NCBI RefSeq assembly: GCF_032854445.1
Contig: NC_088295.1
Span: 89,946,644-90,010,643 of the forward strand
From: Liolophura sinensis
Lineage: Eukaryota; Mollusca; Polyplacophora; Chitonida; Chitonidae
Direction: 5' to 3'
Length of the DNA: 64,000 nt
Position 1 is the first letter of the stretch. Each line of letters starts with the position of its first letter. Below are positions 47,954 to 59,600 of the stretch, piece by piece. Position numbers and translations under genes: made by a program. The notes under the pieces are model-generated. The model saw only the letters and a list, made by a program, of their open reading frames with translations. It was not told the origin of the DNA and made no database searches.

Positions 47954-48300
47954 GTAGGCTACTGGAACTATACAGTCAGTGGACAGCAGTATAATAAGGT
48001 AAACCACTTGTACAGTCAGCATACAACAAGTGAATAAAGTATCCCACCTGAACTGTACAGTCTGCAGAAGGCAGAATAATGAGGTAACCTACCTGAACTG
48101 TGCAGTCAGCAGAATAATAAAGTATGCCACCTGAACTGTACAGTCATCAGGAAGCAATCTACAGAATAATAAGGTAAGCTACTCGAATTGTGCAGACAGC
48201 AGAATAATAAGGTAAGCTACCTCAACTGTACAGTAAGTAGACAACAGAATAGGGTACCTGAATTGTACAGTCAGCAGACAACAGGATAATACTTTAAGTT
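47908..48300 (+). repeat. minisatellite made of an exon-intron junction
   Basis: About eight imperfect copies of a roughly 45-bp unit that includes CTACCTGAACTGTACAGTCA, GCAGACAACAGAATAATAAG and GTAAG. The first copy is the 3' end of exon 2 itself. Later copies keep the Leu-Asn-Cys-Thr-Val codons and AATAAGGTAAG-like donors with substitutions and deletions. Confidence 0.85.
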
Positions 48301-48486
48301 ATCTGACCTGTGCTGTCAGTAAACTTAAAAGTACATGTAAGCTACATAAATTGATCCAACAGGATATTCAAAATGAAATTGAAGACTATGTAAATAGATA
48401 AAAATTGACAAAATTGAAAATTTTTGAATAAATATGGACGTGAAGCACAATTAATACGCCGCACTGTGCACATTACATTACTGGTG

Positions 48487-48640
48487 AGTGAGTGAGTGCT
48501 ACAGTACTAGATATCATCACTTATCTGTGTGTTACAGTCCTAGATTATCATCACTTATCTGCATGTTACAGTACTAGATTATCATCACTTATCTGCAAGT
48601 TACAGTCTAAGATTACCATCCCTTATTTAAATGTTACAGC
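48487..48640. repeat. 33-bp tandem repeat
   Basis: About four to five copies of a unit with GTTACAGTACTAGATTATCA and CTTATCTGCA, in intron 2. Confidence 0.85.
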
Positions 48641-49502
48641 GCTAGATTATGATTATCTGTTGATACTATTATCCATATTGTTTAGGCTGAAGTACTGTGT
48701 TAAAGTGAAGCAAATACCAATATAAAAAACTTGCTTCTTCAGTCCCGGAGAAATCAAGTGGAAATAATAAAATGATGTGAAGGATACCTTATATGGAACA
48801 GAGCTAATGCCACTGCTCAAATATGATTTACGATGATTATTAGTATTTAACACCTTCAAGTGAAAAGTCCTCAAAAACAAAATCTTCGGCAGTTTCCGTA
48901 AAACTTGTCGTGTAATGACGTGATACTATGCATTATGTAACGACGAATCCAATTGTGACTAACAAAGGCACTAACTGGCAAAGTAATGGAGACTTCTCAG
49001 CCAGTAAGGTTCTGTTTTGTATTCTTTGACCTTTGCTTCAGCTCCTGATGGTTCTTAAGGTATCTTGCAGGGTGTTGTTCATCCATAAACACGGCCGCTC
49101 TCGTACAAGTGAAATGGGTTCCAGGACAATCTACCCCCATTCCTCATTTTCTACCATTTTATTGACTGACGCAGTCTTCCATCAGAGGCAGCGAATGCAA
49201 AGTTCTGAGTCTGAGGGAAATCGGCTCTAAGAAACATTATAGTAGTGTTATGCATTTATTTGGAAAGACCGCCTCTCTTTCGATGGCGGGGAATCCCTGT
49301 TTCCTGGTTAGAAACTCATGCTTTGTAAAAGTCCAACCGTCTTAACTTTGGCTTTCATGCCATAGACCAGGACAAAGCAAATGAGTCTGATACTGTTGCT
49401 ACTGAAGGTACTGATGGATGCACGGTGGATGAGTCAGTGAAGGGACTGTTATAGGCGGAGCTTTGCTGTCTTCTTAACATAGTATTACTATTGTCATTAC
49501 AG
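48640..49502 (+). other. intron 2, single-copy part
   Basis: No further coding block or repeat was recognised up to the acceptor TTGTCATTACAG at 49502. Confidence 0.5.
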
Positions 49503-49764
49503 GTTAATTGGATCCAACCATTGGGAGGTGTTAATGATAACTGGATTTCCAGCGACACGGAAATTTTGGCTAAAAACGAAGTGGTCAATGGAAAACAGAA
49601 GTATGAAGTTATCCGCCATGTACGTGGAAATGATAAAATCACCTACACTCTGGTGGTAAACCGACTGCGTGAAGAAGATAGCGGTAGATACAAATGTACG
49701 GTATTTCTTGTTGGAAAAAACCAGAGGGAATGGCCGTACAAGTACGGGAATATGACCGTACAAG
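49503..49764 (+). CDS. Ig-superfamily gene, exon 3: second half of Ig domain 1
   Basis: A 262-nt exon, phase 0 in and phase 1 out, donor ACAAG|GTAATG. It encodes VNWIQPLGGVNDNW (core Trp), then KITYTLVVNRLREEDSGRYK with the second cysteine directly after (DSGRYKC), and ends NMTVQ. Length, the 70-plus residues from Trp to Cys, and the RLREEDSGRYKC strand suit a V-type Ig domain as in the first domain of lachesin and IgLON proteins. Confidence 0.85.
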
Positions 49765-49989
49765 GTAATGATTGAACACCATTATTCCAAATTAAATGTC
49801 TTGTCTTTTCATGTATGAGTAGATATTCATTCTGGGACTTGCCTCAGCCAAGACGTAGCCACTGGTGCCTACCTTTTAGAGGTCAGCTCATATATTTTGA
49901 CAGAAAGTTTTCCTGTTATTGCCATGGAGGGTCTTTGTGGCAAGTAGCGGTCGACGACACTTAGTCGTGTCGTGTAATCCTATAGCATA

Positions 49990-50118
49990 GGGGCCTCTTG
50001 CACAAAGCGATCGTAGGATATGTTGACTGTAACTGCCATGGTAACATATGCTTTTAACATGTGTCGCCATGGTAGTTACAATCAACTTAGTCTACGGTCG
50101 CTTTGTGCAAGAGGCCCC
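49990..50118. mobile_element. 129-bp foldback element (MITE-like)
   Basis: An imperfect palindrome. GGGGCCTCTTGCACAAAGCG at the left pairs with CGCTTTGTGCAAGAGGCCCC at the right. The inner arms also pair (GACTGTAACTGCCATGG with CCATGGTAGTTACAATC). Almost the whole element can fold into one hairpin. No coding capacity. Lies in intron 3. Confidence 0.8.
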
Positions 50119-50635
50119 AGACACACTGTAGTTACGACCACAGTACCTACAACATTTGCAATTCACCACAATCTTTTAATGGTTGTCAGTTGCTGCCATT
50201 CACCCTGATTAAAACCCAAGGAATTGCCTGCAGTCACACCCAAAGTGATTCCTCGACTTCCACTCTTATTTATCAGCGTGGTCGCAAGACATCACAGGCT
50301 TTCTGTGACAAAATATGCTTTGTATTATTGAAGATCGTTTGAGATGTTGATACACAACTCGTTTAAATATACCTTATCGTTTGCGATGCGCGTATGAAAA
50401 TCTACCAACAAGGCCAGACCTAAGCTGATAGCCTATAATCTAAATTGATGTACGATAATCATTGATAACCTTTCAAGGCAGCTGGTTTTGTGCCTGCGGA
50501 AAACACCTGTCATCACCTGAACTGTCTCGCATTCGCTGGCGATATCTTCAGATTCTCCAAAGTTGCCAAGACCCCACCCATTTGTCATACGACCAATCCA
50601 AGATTTCTTTCAGAGGCATTTAGGAATTGGGATGG

Positions 50636-50711
50636 TATAGATTGACAGAGGCATTACTTATGGATAAATCCATTAATTGTTATCCATAAGTAATGCCTCT
50701 GTCAATCTATC
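50636..50711. repeat. perfect 31-bp inverted repeat (hairpin)
   Basis: Left arm 50637-50667 and right arm 50680-50710 are exact reverse complements (core GACAGAGGCATTACTTATGG), with a 12-nt loop. It lies in intron 3 of the plus-strand gene. Confidence 0.9.
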
Positions 50712-51273
50712 CAAAATTAACGAAGAATGCTGGCGATTTTTTGGCAGTAGATAGTCGTGGGTGTAGGAGTGACTGGGTCCTTACATGAAGTCCGCAGAGA
50801 CCGGTCCAGCCTCGCACGTGGGAAACTTACCCAGTGAGGTGCCAAAGGTCGGCACTGTGCATGGCTTCATCGATATATGAAATTAAAAATATTGTTGGCC
50901 CACATTAGAAGATGCTCATTCAACAGTGTTGATGATTTTCTATCAAGACAGACTTTCAAATAAAAGACTGAGCAGAAACTGTAATGAATTGTCGCCGCTG
51001 TAACTGTATATGATTATGTTTTCACACTGTTAGCATTTGGTGTCATTAAAGAGAAGGTGGACAGTTCGAAACTGCAGTTGAACAAAAACGCTGTAGTCAA
51101 TTGACAAGGTTTACTTATTTTCTTTTGCATGTATGTAAGTAGCATATAGACGATGTCTACAATCAATGTATAAACACTATTTGTAAAGTGATGAAGTACC
51201 TGTCATCCACTGATTTTCTCCTTTTCATCCTTGTTAATTGTCTCCTGTCTTTCGTTTCATTTTTCAACTTTAG

Positions 51274-51434
51274 TTCCACCAACAATTAAAGTGTCGCAGA
51301 CCTCAAACACAGTCCAGCGAAATCAGGCATCTGATGTTACTCTCAGGTGCAACGCTACAGGTAATCCAAACCCCAACATCACCTGGATCAGAGCAGACGG
51401 CAAGCCTCTACCAGATGGCAGGCTCAGTCACAGG
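51274..51434 (+). CDS. Ig-superfamily gene, exon 4: first half of Ig domain 2
   Basis: A 161-nt exon, acceptor TTTTTCAACTTTAG and donor CAGG|GTAAGT, phase 1 in and phase 0 out. It encodes VPPTIKVSQTSNTVQRNQAS, then DVTLRCNATGNPNPNITWIR and ADGKPLPDGRLSHR. The LRCNATGNPNPNITW spacing from Cys to Trp is the I-set signature. The opening V-P-P-T-I is typical of the linker between domains 1 and 2 in lachesin/IgLON proteins. Confidence 0.88.
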
Positions 51435-51899
51435 GTAAGTAATGACTTGAGGTAACTAGAAGGTTTCAGCAATAATGAAGGCAGCCCCACTGACACGTGC
51501 CCTAACGTTATTCCTCTTCCACTGGCATATCTAGGCTACTCTTTGAGCTAAGGATGTAACCCAAACCATGACTGATTGTCCAGTTTGGTTATTTCAACAT
51601 CTTTTATATGACTCAGTGAAATACATCTCTCTTCGAACTGTGTGTAAATGGTGCAAATTAAACAAATGTAGTGAGACTGTATTGTGGGACTAATTAAATA
51701 TTTGTAGTGTTGAAAATCCATTAAGTTTGTTTAAAGCAACTTTGCAAGGAGAAGCTTTAATAACCCAAAATTGAAGACTTTGTACAAATTTGTTTTCGAT
51801 AGTCTATAGAAAAAGACATTGCACGAACACATCCAGTTAATGACAATATTTTGAGTGCACATGATATTATATAAGTATACATTCCTCCTTTAATTTTAG

Positions 51900-52101
51900 G
51901 GTCATTTTCTACACATCACAAATATCAGGAATGATGATCGAGGGATTTACAGATGCCTGGCAGACAACAACGTGATACCACCCGCCCACCATGACGCTAA
52001 GCTGGTAGTAAACTTCAAGCCAGAGGCCGAAGCTGTGCAGGACACAGTGGGACAGGCCCAGAATAGACGGTTCCATGCTCTTTTAGAATGTAAAATAAAA
52101 G
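51900..52101 (+). CDS. Ig-superfamily gene, exon 5: end of Ig 2 and start of Ig 3
   Basis: A 202-nt exon, acceptor TTTAATTTTAG and donor AAAAG|GTACAT, phase 0 in and phase 1 out. It completes Ig 2 with HFLHITNIRNDDRGIYRCLA, then links through DAKLVVNFKPEAEAV and VGQAQNRRFHALLECKIKG to the first cysteine of Ig 3. The VNF.PE...VGQ...LEC order is the pattern of the Ig 2/Ig 3 junction in lachesin-type proteins (established family knowledge). Confidence 0.88.
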
Positions 52102-52535
52102 GTACATTAAGTCACCATAATTCCATGTTTCTGAGGTCATCTAAAGGTCATGCAAATGAAAATTACCAATTTCGAATATGGAAGAAAAGCTTCGCCAACT
52201 GTGTATATGCATTGGTAATTTAACCCACATATAGTTTACAAAAGCACACCCTTTGTGTTCTCGTGATGTTTCATAACCGAGAAAGCAAGCACTCTGGGAA
52301 AGTCGAAAGCACTACCATGCTAGAAATTTTAACCAATCAGGCGTTGGTTATTTCCATAACCCGAGAATTCAGCTGTTTCCGCTCACTTCACACCAAATCT
52401 CGCTTGCTCAAAATTGTTCATTTGTGCATGCATGGGGTACAATTGACGACCTCATGTTTCCGGTTCTCAAACATGAATTATCTCGTGGTCTCTTAAGAAT
52501 TCCAGATTCAACGATGATTTGTAGGGTTACCAAGC

Positions 52536-52722
52536 TCGTCAGATATGCAGACTTCCTCTCCGGCCGTACGTGGGAAGGTCTTCCAGCAGCCTGCGGATGG
52601 TTGTGGGTTTCCTCCGGGCTCTGCGCGGTTTCCTTTCACCATAATGCTGGCCGCTGCCGTATAAGTAAATTATTCTTCAGTACAGCGTAAAACATCAATC
52701 AATCAAATAAATAAATAAAAAT
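52536..52722 (+). repeat. SINE, 5'-truncated
   Basis: CCTCTCCGGCCGTACGTGGG, CCTGCGGATGGTTGTGGGTT, CACCATAATGCTGGCCGC, then TACAGCGTAAAACATC and (AAATA)n. In intron 5. Confidence 0.8.
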
Positions 52723-52871
52723 ATATGGCTGTGCCGTTTAGGGCTGTTTCTGCTCTTCTACCAAAAGATGATCACAGGGCTTCTCTTTCAAGATGACAGA
52801 TACCTGACCGGTCCTTGGTTTGAAAGATGATAGTGAATGCTGAGATGTTAAATTGCATTGTTGTCTTTTAG

Positions 52872-53105
52872 GGATGCCAGAGCCGAACCTGAGGTGGTTC
52901 ATGGTCACAGACACAGGTCCTGTTTCCCTGATAGACGATGCCAAGCATGATATCAATCAGCTGCTCACCCACGGCACATCATTGCAACTCAATGATGTTT
53001 GGTACTCACTGAAAATCCTCAACGTCCAAGCGAATGATTACGGCGTGTACTATTGTGAGGGATCAAATGCTCTGGGGACAAGTCGTGCGGAGATTAGACT
53101 TTATG
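52872..53105 (+). CDS. Ig-superfamily gene, exon 6: second part of Ig domain 3
   Basis: A 234-nt exon, acceptor TTGTCTTTTAG and donor TTATG|GTAAGA, phase 1 in and out. It encodes GMPEPNLRWFMVTDTG (core Trp), then YSLKILNVQANDYGVYYCEG and SNALGTSRAEIRLYG. The NDYGVYYC...SNALG...I.LYG ending is that of the third Ig domain in lachesin and neurotrimin-type proteins. If read through, the intron stops after a few codons. Confidence 0.88.
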
Positions 53106-54700
53106 GTAAGATGGTTACAATGCGTTGAAGGTGTTGAAGGTATAACTACATCACCACAATAAAGATGGCAGGACTGACAAACATTTTAGGCTGAAATAGC
53201 CAGGGTGTCCAAATTACCCGAGGGTCCATATAAATCCAGTTTACCCCAAGTGTTAAATATCCCCTTGCCGTTAGCATTTCTTGCATTTCTATGTCATTCA
53301 TGGCTTATATGTTCTCACATCAACCTTGACATTTCCATACCCTCTCATATATTTCCTCGTTTTTTCGTTGTCATTCCTCGTATCTATAAACTCCAAAACC
53401 CTCTGTGTACCAATGTTTTCCCCGCACAGCCGTTTGAGACTGAAACTCTGAAATGCCTTTTCTTCAGTCATCGGATGAGCTTAGGACATAAACTCTCATA
53501 GCCGTGTAAGAACTTTTGTTTTCAACAACAAATCCCTCTGACCTAAATTCCTGTTTGTGTACCATTTCTTTAATTATTACATTCGTATATTATACGAAAT
53601 CGCGCAAACGGCTGTGTTCCATTGCGTTTGCCACCACTTTCGTTTCTGACATAGATCCTTTGTATGCCATTGCCTTGAAGACATTTGTGTACCATTGCTT
53701 TAGCAATCACATGCGTTTGTGACATGGAATCTTAAAGACGTTTTTGTACCAATCCTATAAAAGTCACGTCTATCCGCGACATTTGGCCTTGAAGACATTT
53801 GTGTACCACTGCTTTAGCAATGACATGGACATACAGACGTGTGTGTACTAGTCCTTTAGCAACCAGTCAATGCATAATTACTGTATCCATCACAGCTCTT
53901 TTAACCGTCGTTTGATTTTCGTTCGTTTTTTAAATTACCGTTCTTCACACCATGAAGTCAGTTGCAATAGAGATTTGGCCTAGCTTTAGGTTTAAATTTC
54001 TAGCGTCAAGGGGTTCGATAAATGAATGGATTTCAGTGGTAATGTAAACTCGTGATGTAATATCCATTAGTTCCTCTCCATAGGCTCGGAGTGATAATTG
54101 ATAATTACGCAATTGATAATTGCAAAATTATTAAACAAATTTGATGTAATATAGTAATATATACCGTTCCAAGTGGAGATTGTATACCTTGAGATGAATT
54201 ATAACCCCGACTTTATACAGGGGCGTGCTTATCTACAGTTCCACTCTTTATGTTTTCAGAAACCTCACAATGCCAAGTTCCGACTGTCCATTAGGCTTTA
54301 GTAAGTATATACGTAATAGGTAACTATGATACGTCTAACTCATAACTCATAACTTAATGTGTAGCTCTTGTAACCCTCCGAATACCTGCTAATCCTCTGG
54401 AAAGAAATACATTATTATAGGTATAACTTCTGTGCTTATGATTCTTTCTCTGTAAATAATATATTCGGCACTTTTGTCACTAGTAAACTCCCTACCGGTA
54501 GCCTTCTCAGCTACATATGTTTTTGTCTCTAATAACCTGAAATTTCTCTGTCAGATGTCGATATTATGATATGTCACAACCGAGGCCATTTTACTGCATA
54601 TCAGATAATCATTTCATCTTGTGTAAAACCAAGCCATTCTGCTCCATGCCAGATACTCAAGGACCAAACCATTACCCTGCATGTTACATACTCATTCTAT
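53106..54700 (+). other. intron 6, left part
   Basis: Mostly single-copy AT-rich DNA with a loose repeat (TTTGTGTACCATTGCTTTAG words around 53550-53850). A candidate short exon starts after TATGTTTTCAG at 54260 and would add ten residues and a stop. It is not called because nothing else supports it. Confidence 0.4.
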
Positions 54701-55970
54701 CCTGTGAATCAACCAGCTCTATCTCCTGTCAGATGCCCTTGCTATCGTCTGTAATAGCCCAACTCATCCGTCTGCCAGATGCCCTTGCTGTTGTCTGTAA
54801 TAACCCGTTCACTCTTAAGTCAGATGCCCTTGCTATTGTCTGTAATAACAAGCTCTCCATTCTGTCAGATGCCCTTGCTATCGTCTGTAATAAGCCAACT
54901 CATCCGTCTGCCAGATGCCCTTGCTGTTGTCTGTAATAACCCGTTCACTCTTAAGTCAGATGCTCTTGCTATTGTCTGTAATAACCCGTTCACTCTTAAG
55001 TCAAATGCCCTTGCAATTGTCTGTAATAACCAGCTCTCGATTCTGTCAGATGCCCTTGCTATCGTCTGTGATAGCCCGTCCACTCTTAAGTCAGATGCCC
55101 TTGCTATGTCTGTAATAACCAACCACTCCTCGGCCATATGCCCTTGCTATCGTCTGTAAAACCAGCTTTCCTTCTACTAGACTCCTTAGCTATCGTCTGT
55201 AATAAGCAGCTCTCCTTTCTGTCAGATGCCCTTGCTATAATTACCACTCACTCTCCCGTCAACATGCCCTTGCTATCGTCTGTAATAACCAACTCACTCT
55301 TCCGCCAACATGCCCTTGCTATCGTCCTGTAATAGCCAGCTCACTCTCTTGTTAGATGCCCATGGTATAGTGTGTAATAGCCATCTCCCTTTTCTTCCAT
55401 ATGCTCGTCTGCAATAACCAGTTCGCCCTTCTGTGAGATGCCTAGCCATCGTCTAGTAATAAACCATTTCAGTCTTGATGCCCTTGCTATCGTCTGTAAT
55501 AGCCAGCTCATTCTTCTGTCAGATGCCCTTGCTATCCTCTGTAAAAGCCAGCTAACCCTTCTGTCAGATGCCTTGCTATCCTCTGTAATAAGCCAGATCA
55601 CCCTTCTGTCAAATGCCCTTGCTATCCTTTGTAATAGCCAGCTCATTCTTCTGTCAAATGCCCTTGCCATCGTCTGTAATAGCCAGCTCACCCTTCTGTC
55701 AAATGCCCTTGCTATCGTCTGTAATAGCCAGCTCACCCTTCTGTCAGATGCCCTTGCTATCCTCTGTAATAGCCAGCTCACCCTTCTGTCAAATGCCCTT
55801 GCTATCGTCTGTAATAGCCAGCTCACCCTTCTGTCAGATGCCCTTGCTATTCTCTGGTAATAGCCAGCTCACCCTTCTGTCAAATGCCCTTGCTATCGTC
55901 TGTAATAGCCAGCTCACCCTTCTGTCAGATGTCCTTGCTACCGTCTGTAATAGCCAACTCAATCTTGTGG
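54700..55970. repeat. 45-bp minisatellite array
   Basis: About 27 copies of a 45-bp unit (CAGATGCCCTTGCTATCGTC, TGTAATAGCCAGCTCACCC, TTCTGT). The unit length is a multiple of three, giving long open frames on both strands with a 15-residue repeat (DALAIVCNSQLTLLS). In intron 6. Confidence 0.95.
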
Positions 55971-56732
55971 TTTGGGAAATATGTCGCTCTGTCCAATGCG
56001 ATCGCTTCGGTACTTTTTATCGCGTTCTCTTTTGGATCAAGCTGCTAAAACAGATTGCTCAGATTTCTTGTTGGTAAGTAGTGATTACCCGGTGCATGAC
56101 TTTATGTGGGTAAGTAGGCCCACTGATCATCGCATACTTGTGGACCTCTTGAAAATTACTGTTTACATGGACGTGTTGTTGACAGTGTGAGGGCCTTACG
56201 GTTGGTAACTGCTGATCATTATAATAACCGGATGCGGTAGCTCACCTTTTCTGAGTTTCGACCTTGCAAATGCGTGGAGGAAATCTCGAAAGTAGAAAAT
56301 AAAAAATCTTAAAGTGAGAAGTTTTAAGTATTTACGCCGCACTTTTGAGCACCTTCGACGAAATGAAAATGAGAAGTTAAGTTTTCGCGTTTCCCAATTC
56401 TGTTGCCTGCTGTTAAGACTTCCCTCCAGAGCGTGTTTGTCGGTGTGCTTCCAGCCGTACTCGAGGTAAAGCGCGCACAGTGATGGGCGCGTGCGCGGTG
56501 AGGAAGTATCCGGCGACACGCTGACGACACACCTCGACCCGAAGTCAGTACGGCAGAGCCATTGGAACATTTTAAAAGAGCGAATTAGAGAGAACTTATT
56601 ATTTTCGAATCAGAAAAATGTCGAAAGCTTGAAAGTGCGAAACAAAAGCATTAAATTAGGAAGCAAAAAACCCAAAGCTACCAATTTGGCACGTACGAGT
56701 TTTCGCTTCGTACTTTCGGGCTTTTTCGAGCT
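55971..56732. other. intron 6, middle part, no exon seen
   Basis: Single-copy sequence, somewhat more GC-rich around 56440-56560. No splice-bounded coding block was recognised on either strand. Confidence 0.4.
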
Positions 56733-57830
56733 CCATGAATACATGGACACTACATTCGTTACAACTGNNNNNNNNNNNNNNNNNNNNNNNNNNNNNNNNN
56801 NNNNNNNNNNNNNNNNNNNNNNNNNNNNNNNNNNNNNNNNNNNNNNNNNNNNNNNNNNNNNNNNNNNNNNNNNNNNNNNNNNNNNNNNNNNNNNNNNNNN
56901 NNNNNNNNNNNNNNNNNNNNNNNNNNNNNNNNNNNNNNNNNNNNNNNNNNNNNNNNNNNNNNNNNNNTGATCACATATACACCACATTCGTTAGGGACTG
57001 ATCACATGGACACCATATTCGGTTAGTCTGATCACATAGACACCACATTCATTTAGACTGATCAAATGGACACCATATTCGTATAGACTGGTGACATGGA
57101 AACCACATTCGTTAGGACTGAACACATGGACACTACATTCGTTAGGGACTGATCACATGAACACCATATTCGGTTAGCCTGATAACATGGACACCACATT
57201 CATTTAGACTGATCAAATGGACACCATATTCGTTTACACTGATCACATGGATACCATATTCGTATAGACTGGTGACATGGAAACCACATTCGTTAGGACT
57301 GAACACATGGACACTACATTCGTTAGGACTGAACACATGAACACAGCATTCCTTAGCACTGAACACATGGACACTATATTGGTGAAGAGTGATCACATGG
57401 ACACCACATTCATTAGGACTGAACACATGGACACTACATTAGTTAAAGCTGATCACATGGACACCACATTCGTTAGTACTGATGACACTGACACAACATT
57501 AGACAGGGCTGATCACATAAACACCACATTCGTTAGAACTAATCACATGGACACCGTATTCGTTAGGACTGATCACATTAACACGACATTGGTTATGACT
57601 GATGACATTGACACCAAAGAGCTAGCGATGATCACATTGACATCAAGTGAACTAGCGATGATTACATGGACACAAAGTGATTTAGCGCTGATTACGTTGA
57701 CACCACATTCGTTATGACTGTTCACACATGTCCAATGAGCTAGCGCTGATGACGTTGACACCAAATTAGCACGTGCTGATCACGTGGACACTACATTAGC
57801 CAATTGTAATTACACAGACGTTACTCTTGC
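56733..57830. repeat. 30-bp minisatellite array with assembly gap
   Basis: Copies of a 30-bp unit (ACTGATCACATGGACACCAC and ATTCGTTAGG) on both sides of the N run, degenerating after 57600. About 28 visible copies. In intron 6. Confidence 0.93.
56768..56967. other. assembly gap, 200 N
   Basis: Exactly 200 N inside the 30-bp array. True length is unknown, and a short exon could be hidden here. Confidence 0.99.
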
Positions 57831-58135
57831 AACAATTAGTAACATTGACTTTATATTCTCGGATGGCGGGCTTACTGATTACGTTGATTTAACGGGGGTA
57901 AACTTGTGCTGTTTATATTGATATTGCGCAGATGATGCAGATATCCCTATGGATTCACATCTACTGATTAAATTGATATTAGTTCTCCAAAGACATATCG
58001 TTGCCAAGTAGCCTCCTCCTTATCAAACCTATCAGACAATGTGCCGGTAAGTACAGATGCGCCTATCACTCTAGCTTCGCTGTCAGCATCCATGCCAAAA
58101 AGTAGAAGCAACACCAGTATTCTTCCGCATGGTTA

Positions 58136-58335
58136 TTTATTTAATTATTTATTTATTTGACTGGTTTTTTACGCCGTACTCAAAAATATTTCACGACGGC
58201 GACCAGCATTATGGTGGGAGGAATACAGGCAGAGCCCAGTGAAAACCCACAACCATCTGCGGGTTGCTCAGAGACCTTCCTACGTAGGGCCGCAGAGGAA
58301 GCCACCATTGGCTTAAATTCACAGCGATACATGTG
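58136..58335 (-). repeat. SINE, head missing
   Basis: Minus strand body and tail: CCTCTGCGGCCCTACGTAGG, CCCGCAGATGGTTGTGGG, CCACCATAATGCTGGTCGCC, then TACGGCGTAAAAAACC and an AAATA-type tail. In intron 6. Confidence 0.78.
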
Positions 58336-58605
58336 AAATCGGATGGCGTAATGGCTCGCGTTTGGTGGTAAACTGACCCCAGTCTGTTGCCTGCGCGTTC
58401 AGTCTATATGCATGTAACTCTTTCTAGAAATACTGTTAACTAGTATCAGCTCTGCAAATACTTTCAAAGTTTATGTCTTATAATGCTCCAGATATTTATC
58501 ATATGCTTTAATATCTCTGTGGAATTCCAGAATTTGTCTGGGCTTCCGATTTTAGTATGCATGAGTTTACGTATAAATGTGCGAAACTTTTGTTGTTGTG
58601 TTAAG

Positions 58606-58773
58606 CCACGACGCCCGCCCCTTTTCACCGGACTCCGGCCATTGTGAAGAACATCACACGGATCTCAGCAGTTCTGTTGATTGACATGCGCGATCCACCC
58701 ACCCAGCTGACATCGACGGGGTACAGAATAAGCTGTGAAGAGTCACAAGACGAAAGGCTTGTATTTAACGTAG
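58606..58773 (+). CDS. Ig-superfamily gene, exon 7: first half of an FN3-like domain
   Basis: A 168-nt exon, phase 1 in and out, acceptor GTTGTGTTAAG and donor GTAG|GTGAGG. It encodes ATTPAPFHRTPAIVKNITRI, SAVLLIDMRDPPTQL and TSTGYRISCEESQDERLVFN. Proline-rich start, alternating hydrophobic strands and the GYRISCEE strand resemble the first half of a divergent fibronectin type III domain; the usual core Trp is not present. Phase matches exon 6 and exon 8, so a direct splice from 53105 is possible. An extra exon in intron 6 cannot be excluded. Confidence 0.65.
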
Positions 58774-59119
58774 GTGAGGCAACACGCAAACTTGACGTCA
58801 AAATAACATCCTCTGAGTCAAGCATTACAATGTGCTGAAACGCCACTCTCGTGGTAGGCGATCAGCTTTTGCTTAATGGTCGTTAGTTCGATCCAGCTTC
58901 TGTTTCAGATAGGAGGCAGGTGCGTTACCTGGTTTGAGCACCTCATAAATGTTGTCTTAAGATAAACTGTGAAAATTTCCATTTCCGGTACCAAACAATC
59001 AGCATTGCCAAAGAGGTTTGAAAAGTCAGAAATGTCAGAATAATAGGTCTAAGTCAATAAACTTTCCCTCACAGGCCGACTCTATAAGCACCATGTACAT
59101 GCATTCGGGTTTAACCAAA

Positions 59120-59500
59120 TGGCGATAAACGTGTCATCACTTTTAGCCACCTGGCAATATACATGCCATCACACTTAGCCACCTGGCAATATACATGCCA
59201 TCACACTTAGCCACCTGACGATACATATGTCATCACATTTAACCACCTGGCAATATACATGCCATCACATTTAACAACTGGGCGATATACATGCTATGAC
59301 ATTTAACCACCTGGCGATGTACCTGCCATCAGATTTAGCCACCAGACAATATATGCCGTCACATTTGACTACCTGGAGATATATATGCCATCACACTTAA
59401 CTACCGGACAACGTACATGGATCACATTTAACAACCGGACGATACATATGCTATGACATTTAACCACCTGGCGATGTACATGTTATCACATTTAACAAGA
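59120..59500. repeat. 32-bp minisatellite
   Basis: About eleven imperfect copies of CATCACATTTAACCACCTGG plus CGATATACATGC, in intron 7. Confidence 0.88.
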
Positions 59501-59502
59501 TT

Positions 59503-59600
59503 GCCTGGTTTCCTCCCACTATAATGCCAGTCACCGTCGTATAAGTGTAACAGTCTTATGAATGGCGTTAAACACCAGTCAAATAAAAAATAATATTTAA
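59503..59600 (+). repeat. SINE 3' fragment
   Basis: GGTTTCCTCCCACTATAATG, CACCGTCGTATAAGTGTAAC, then GGCGTTAAACACCAGTC and an A-rich tail. It lies within the 32-bp repeat region, and one repeat-like word follows at 59600-59640. Confidence 0.72.

Noticed and set aside
54571-56077. Frames with a 15-residue DALAIVCNSQLTLLS repeat on both strands
   Set aside because: By-product of the 45-bp array in intron 6; all frames overlap and end at array edges.
57142-57717. HMDTTFVRTE repeat protein
   Set aside because: The 30-bp satellite unit is divisible by three, so the open frame is automatic. It sits beside an assembly gap in an intron.
57915-58010. Possible exon after GATATTGCGCAG at 57931
   Set aside because: The phase-1 reading runs to a stop without a donor and shows no Ig or FN3 pattern.
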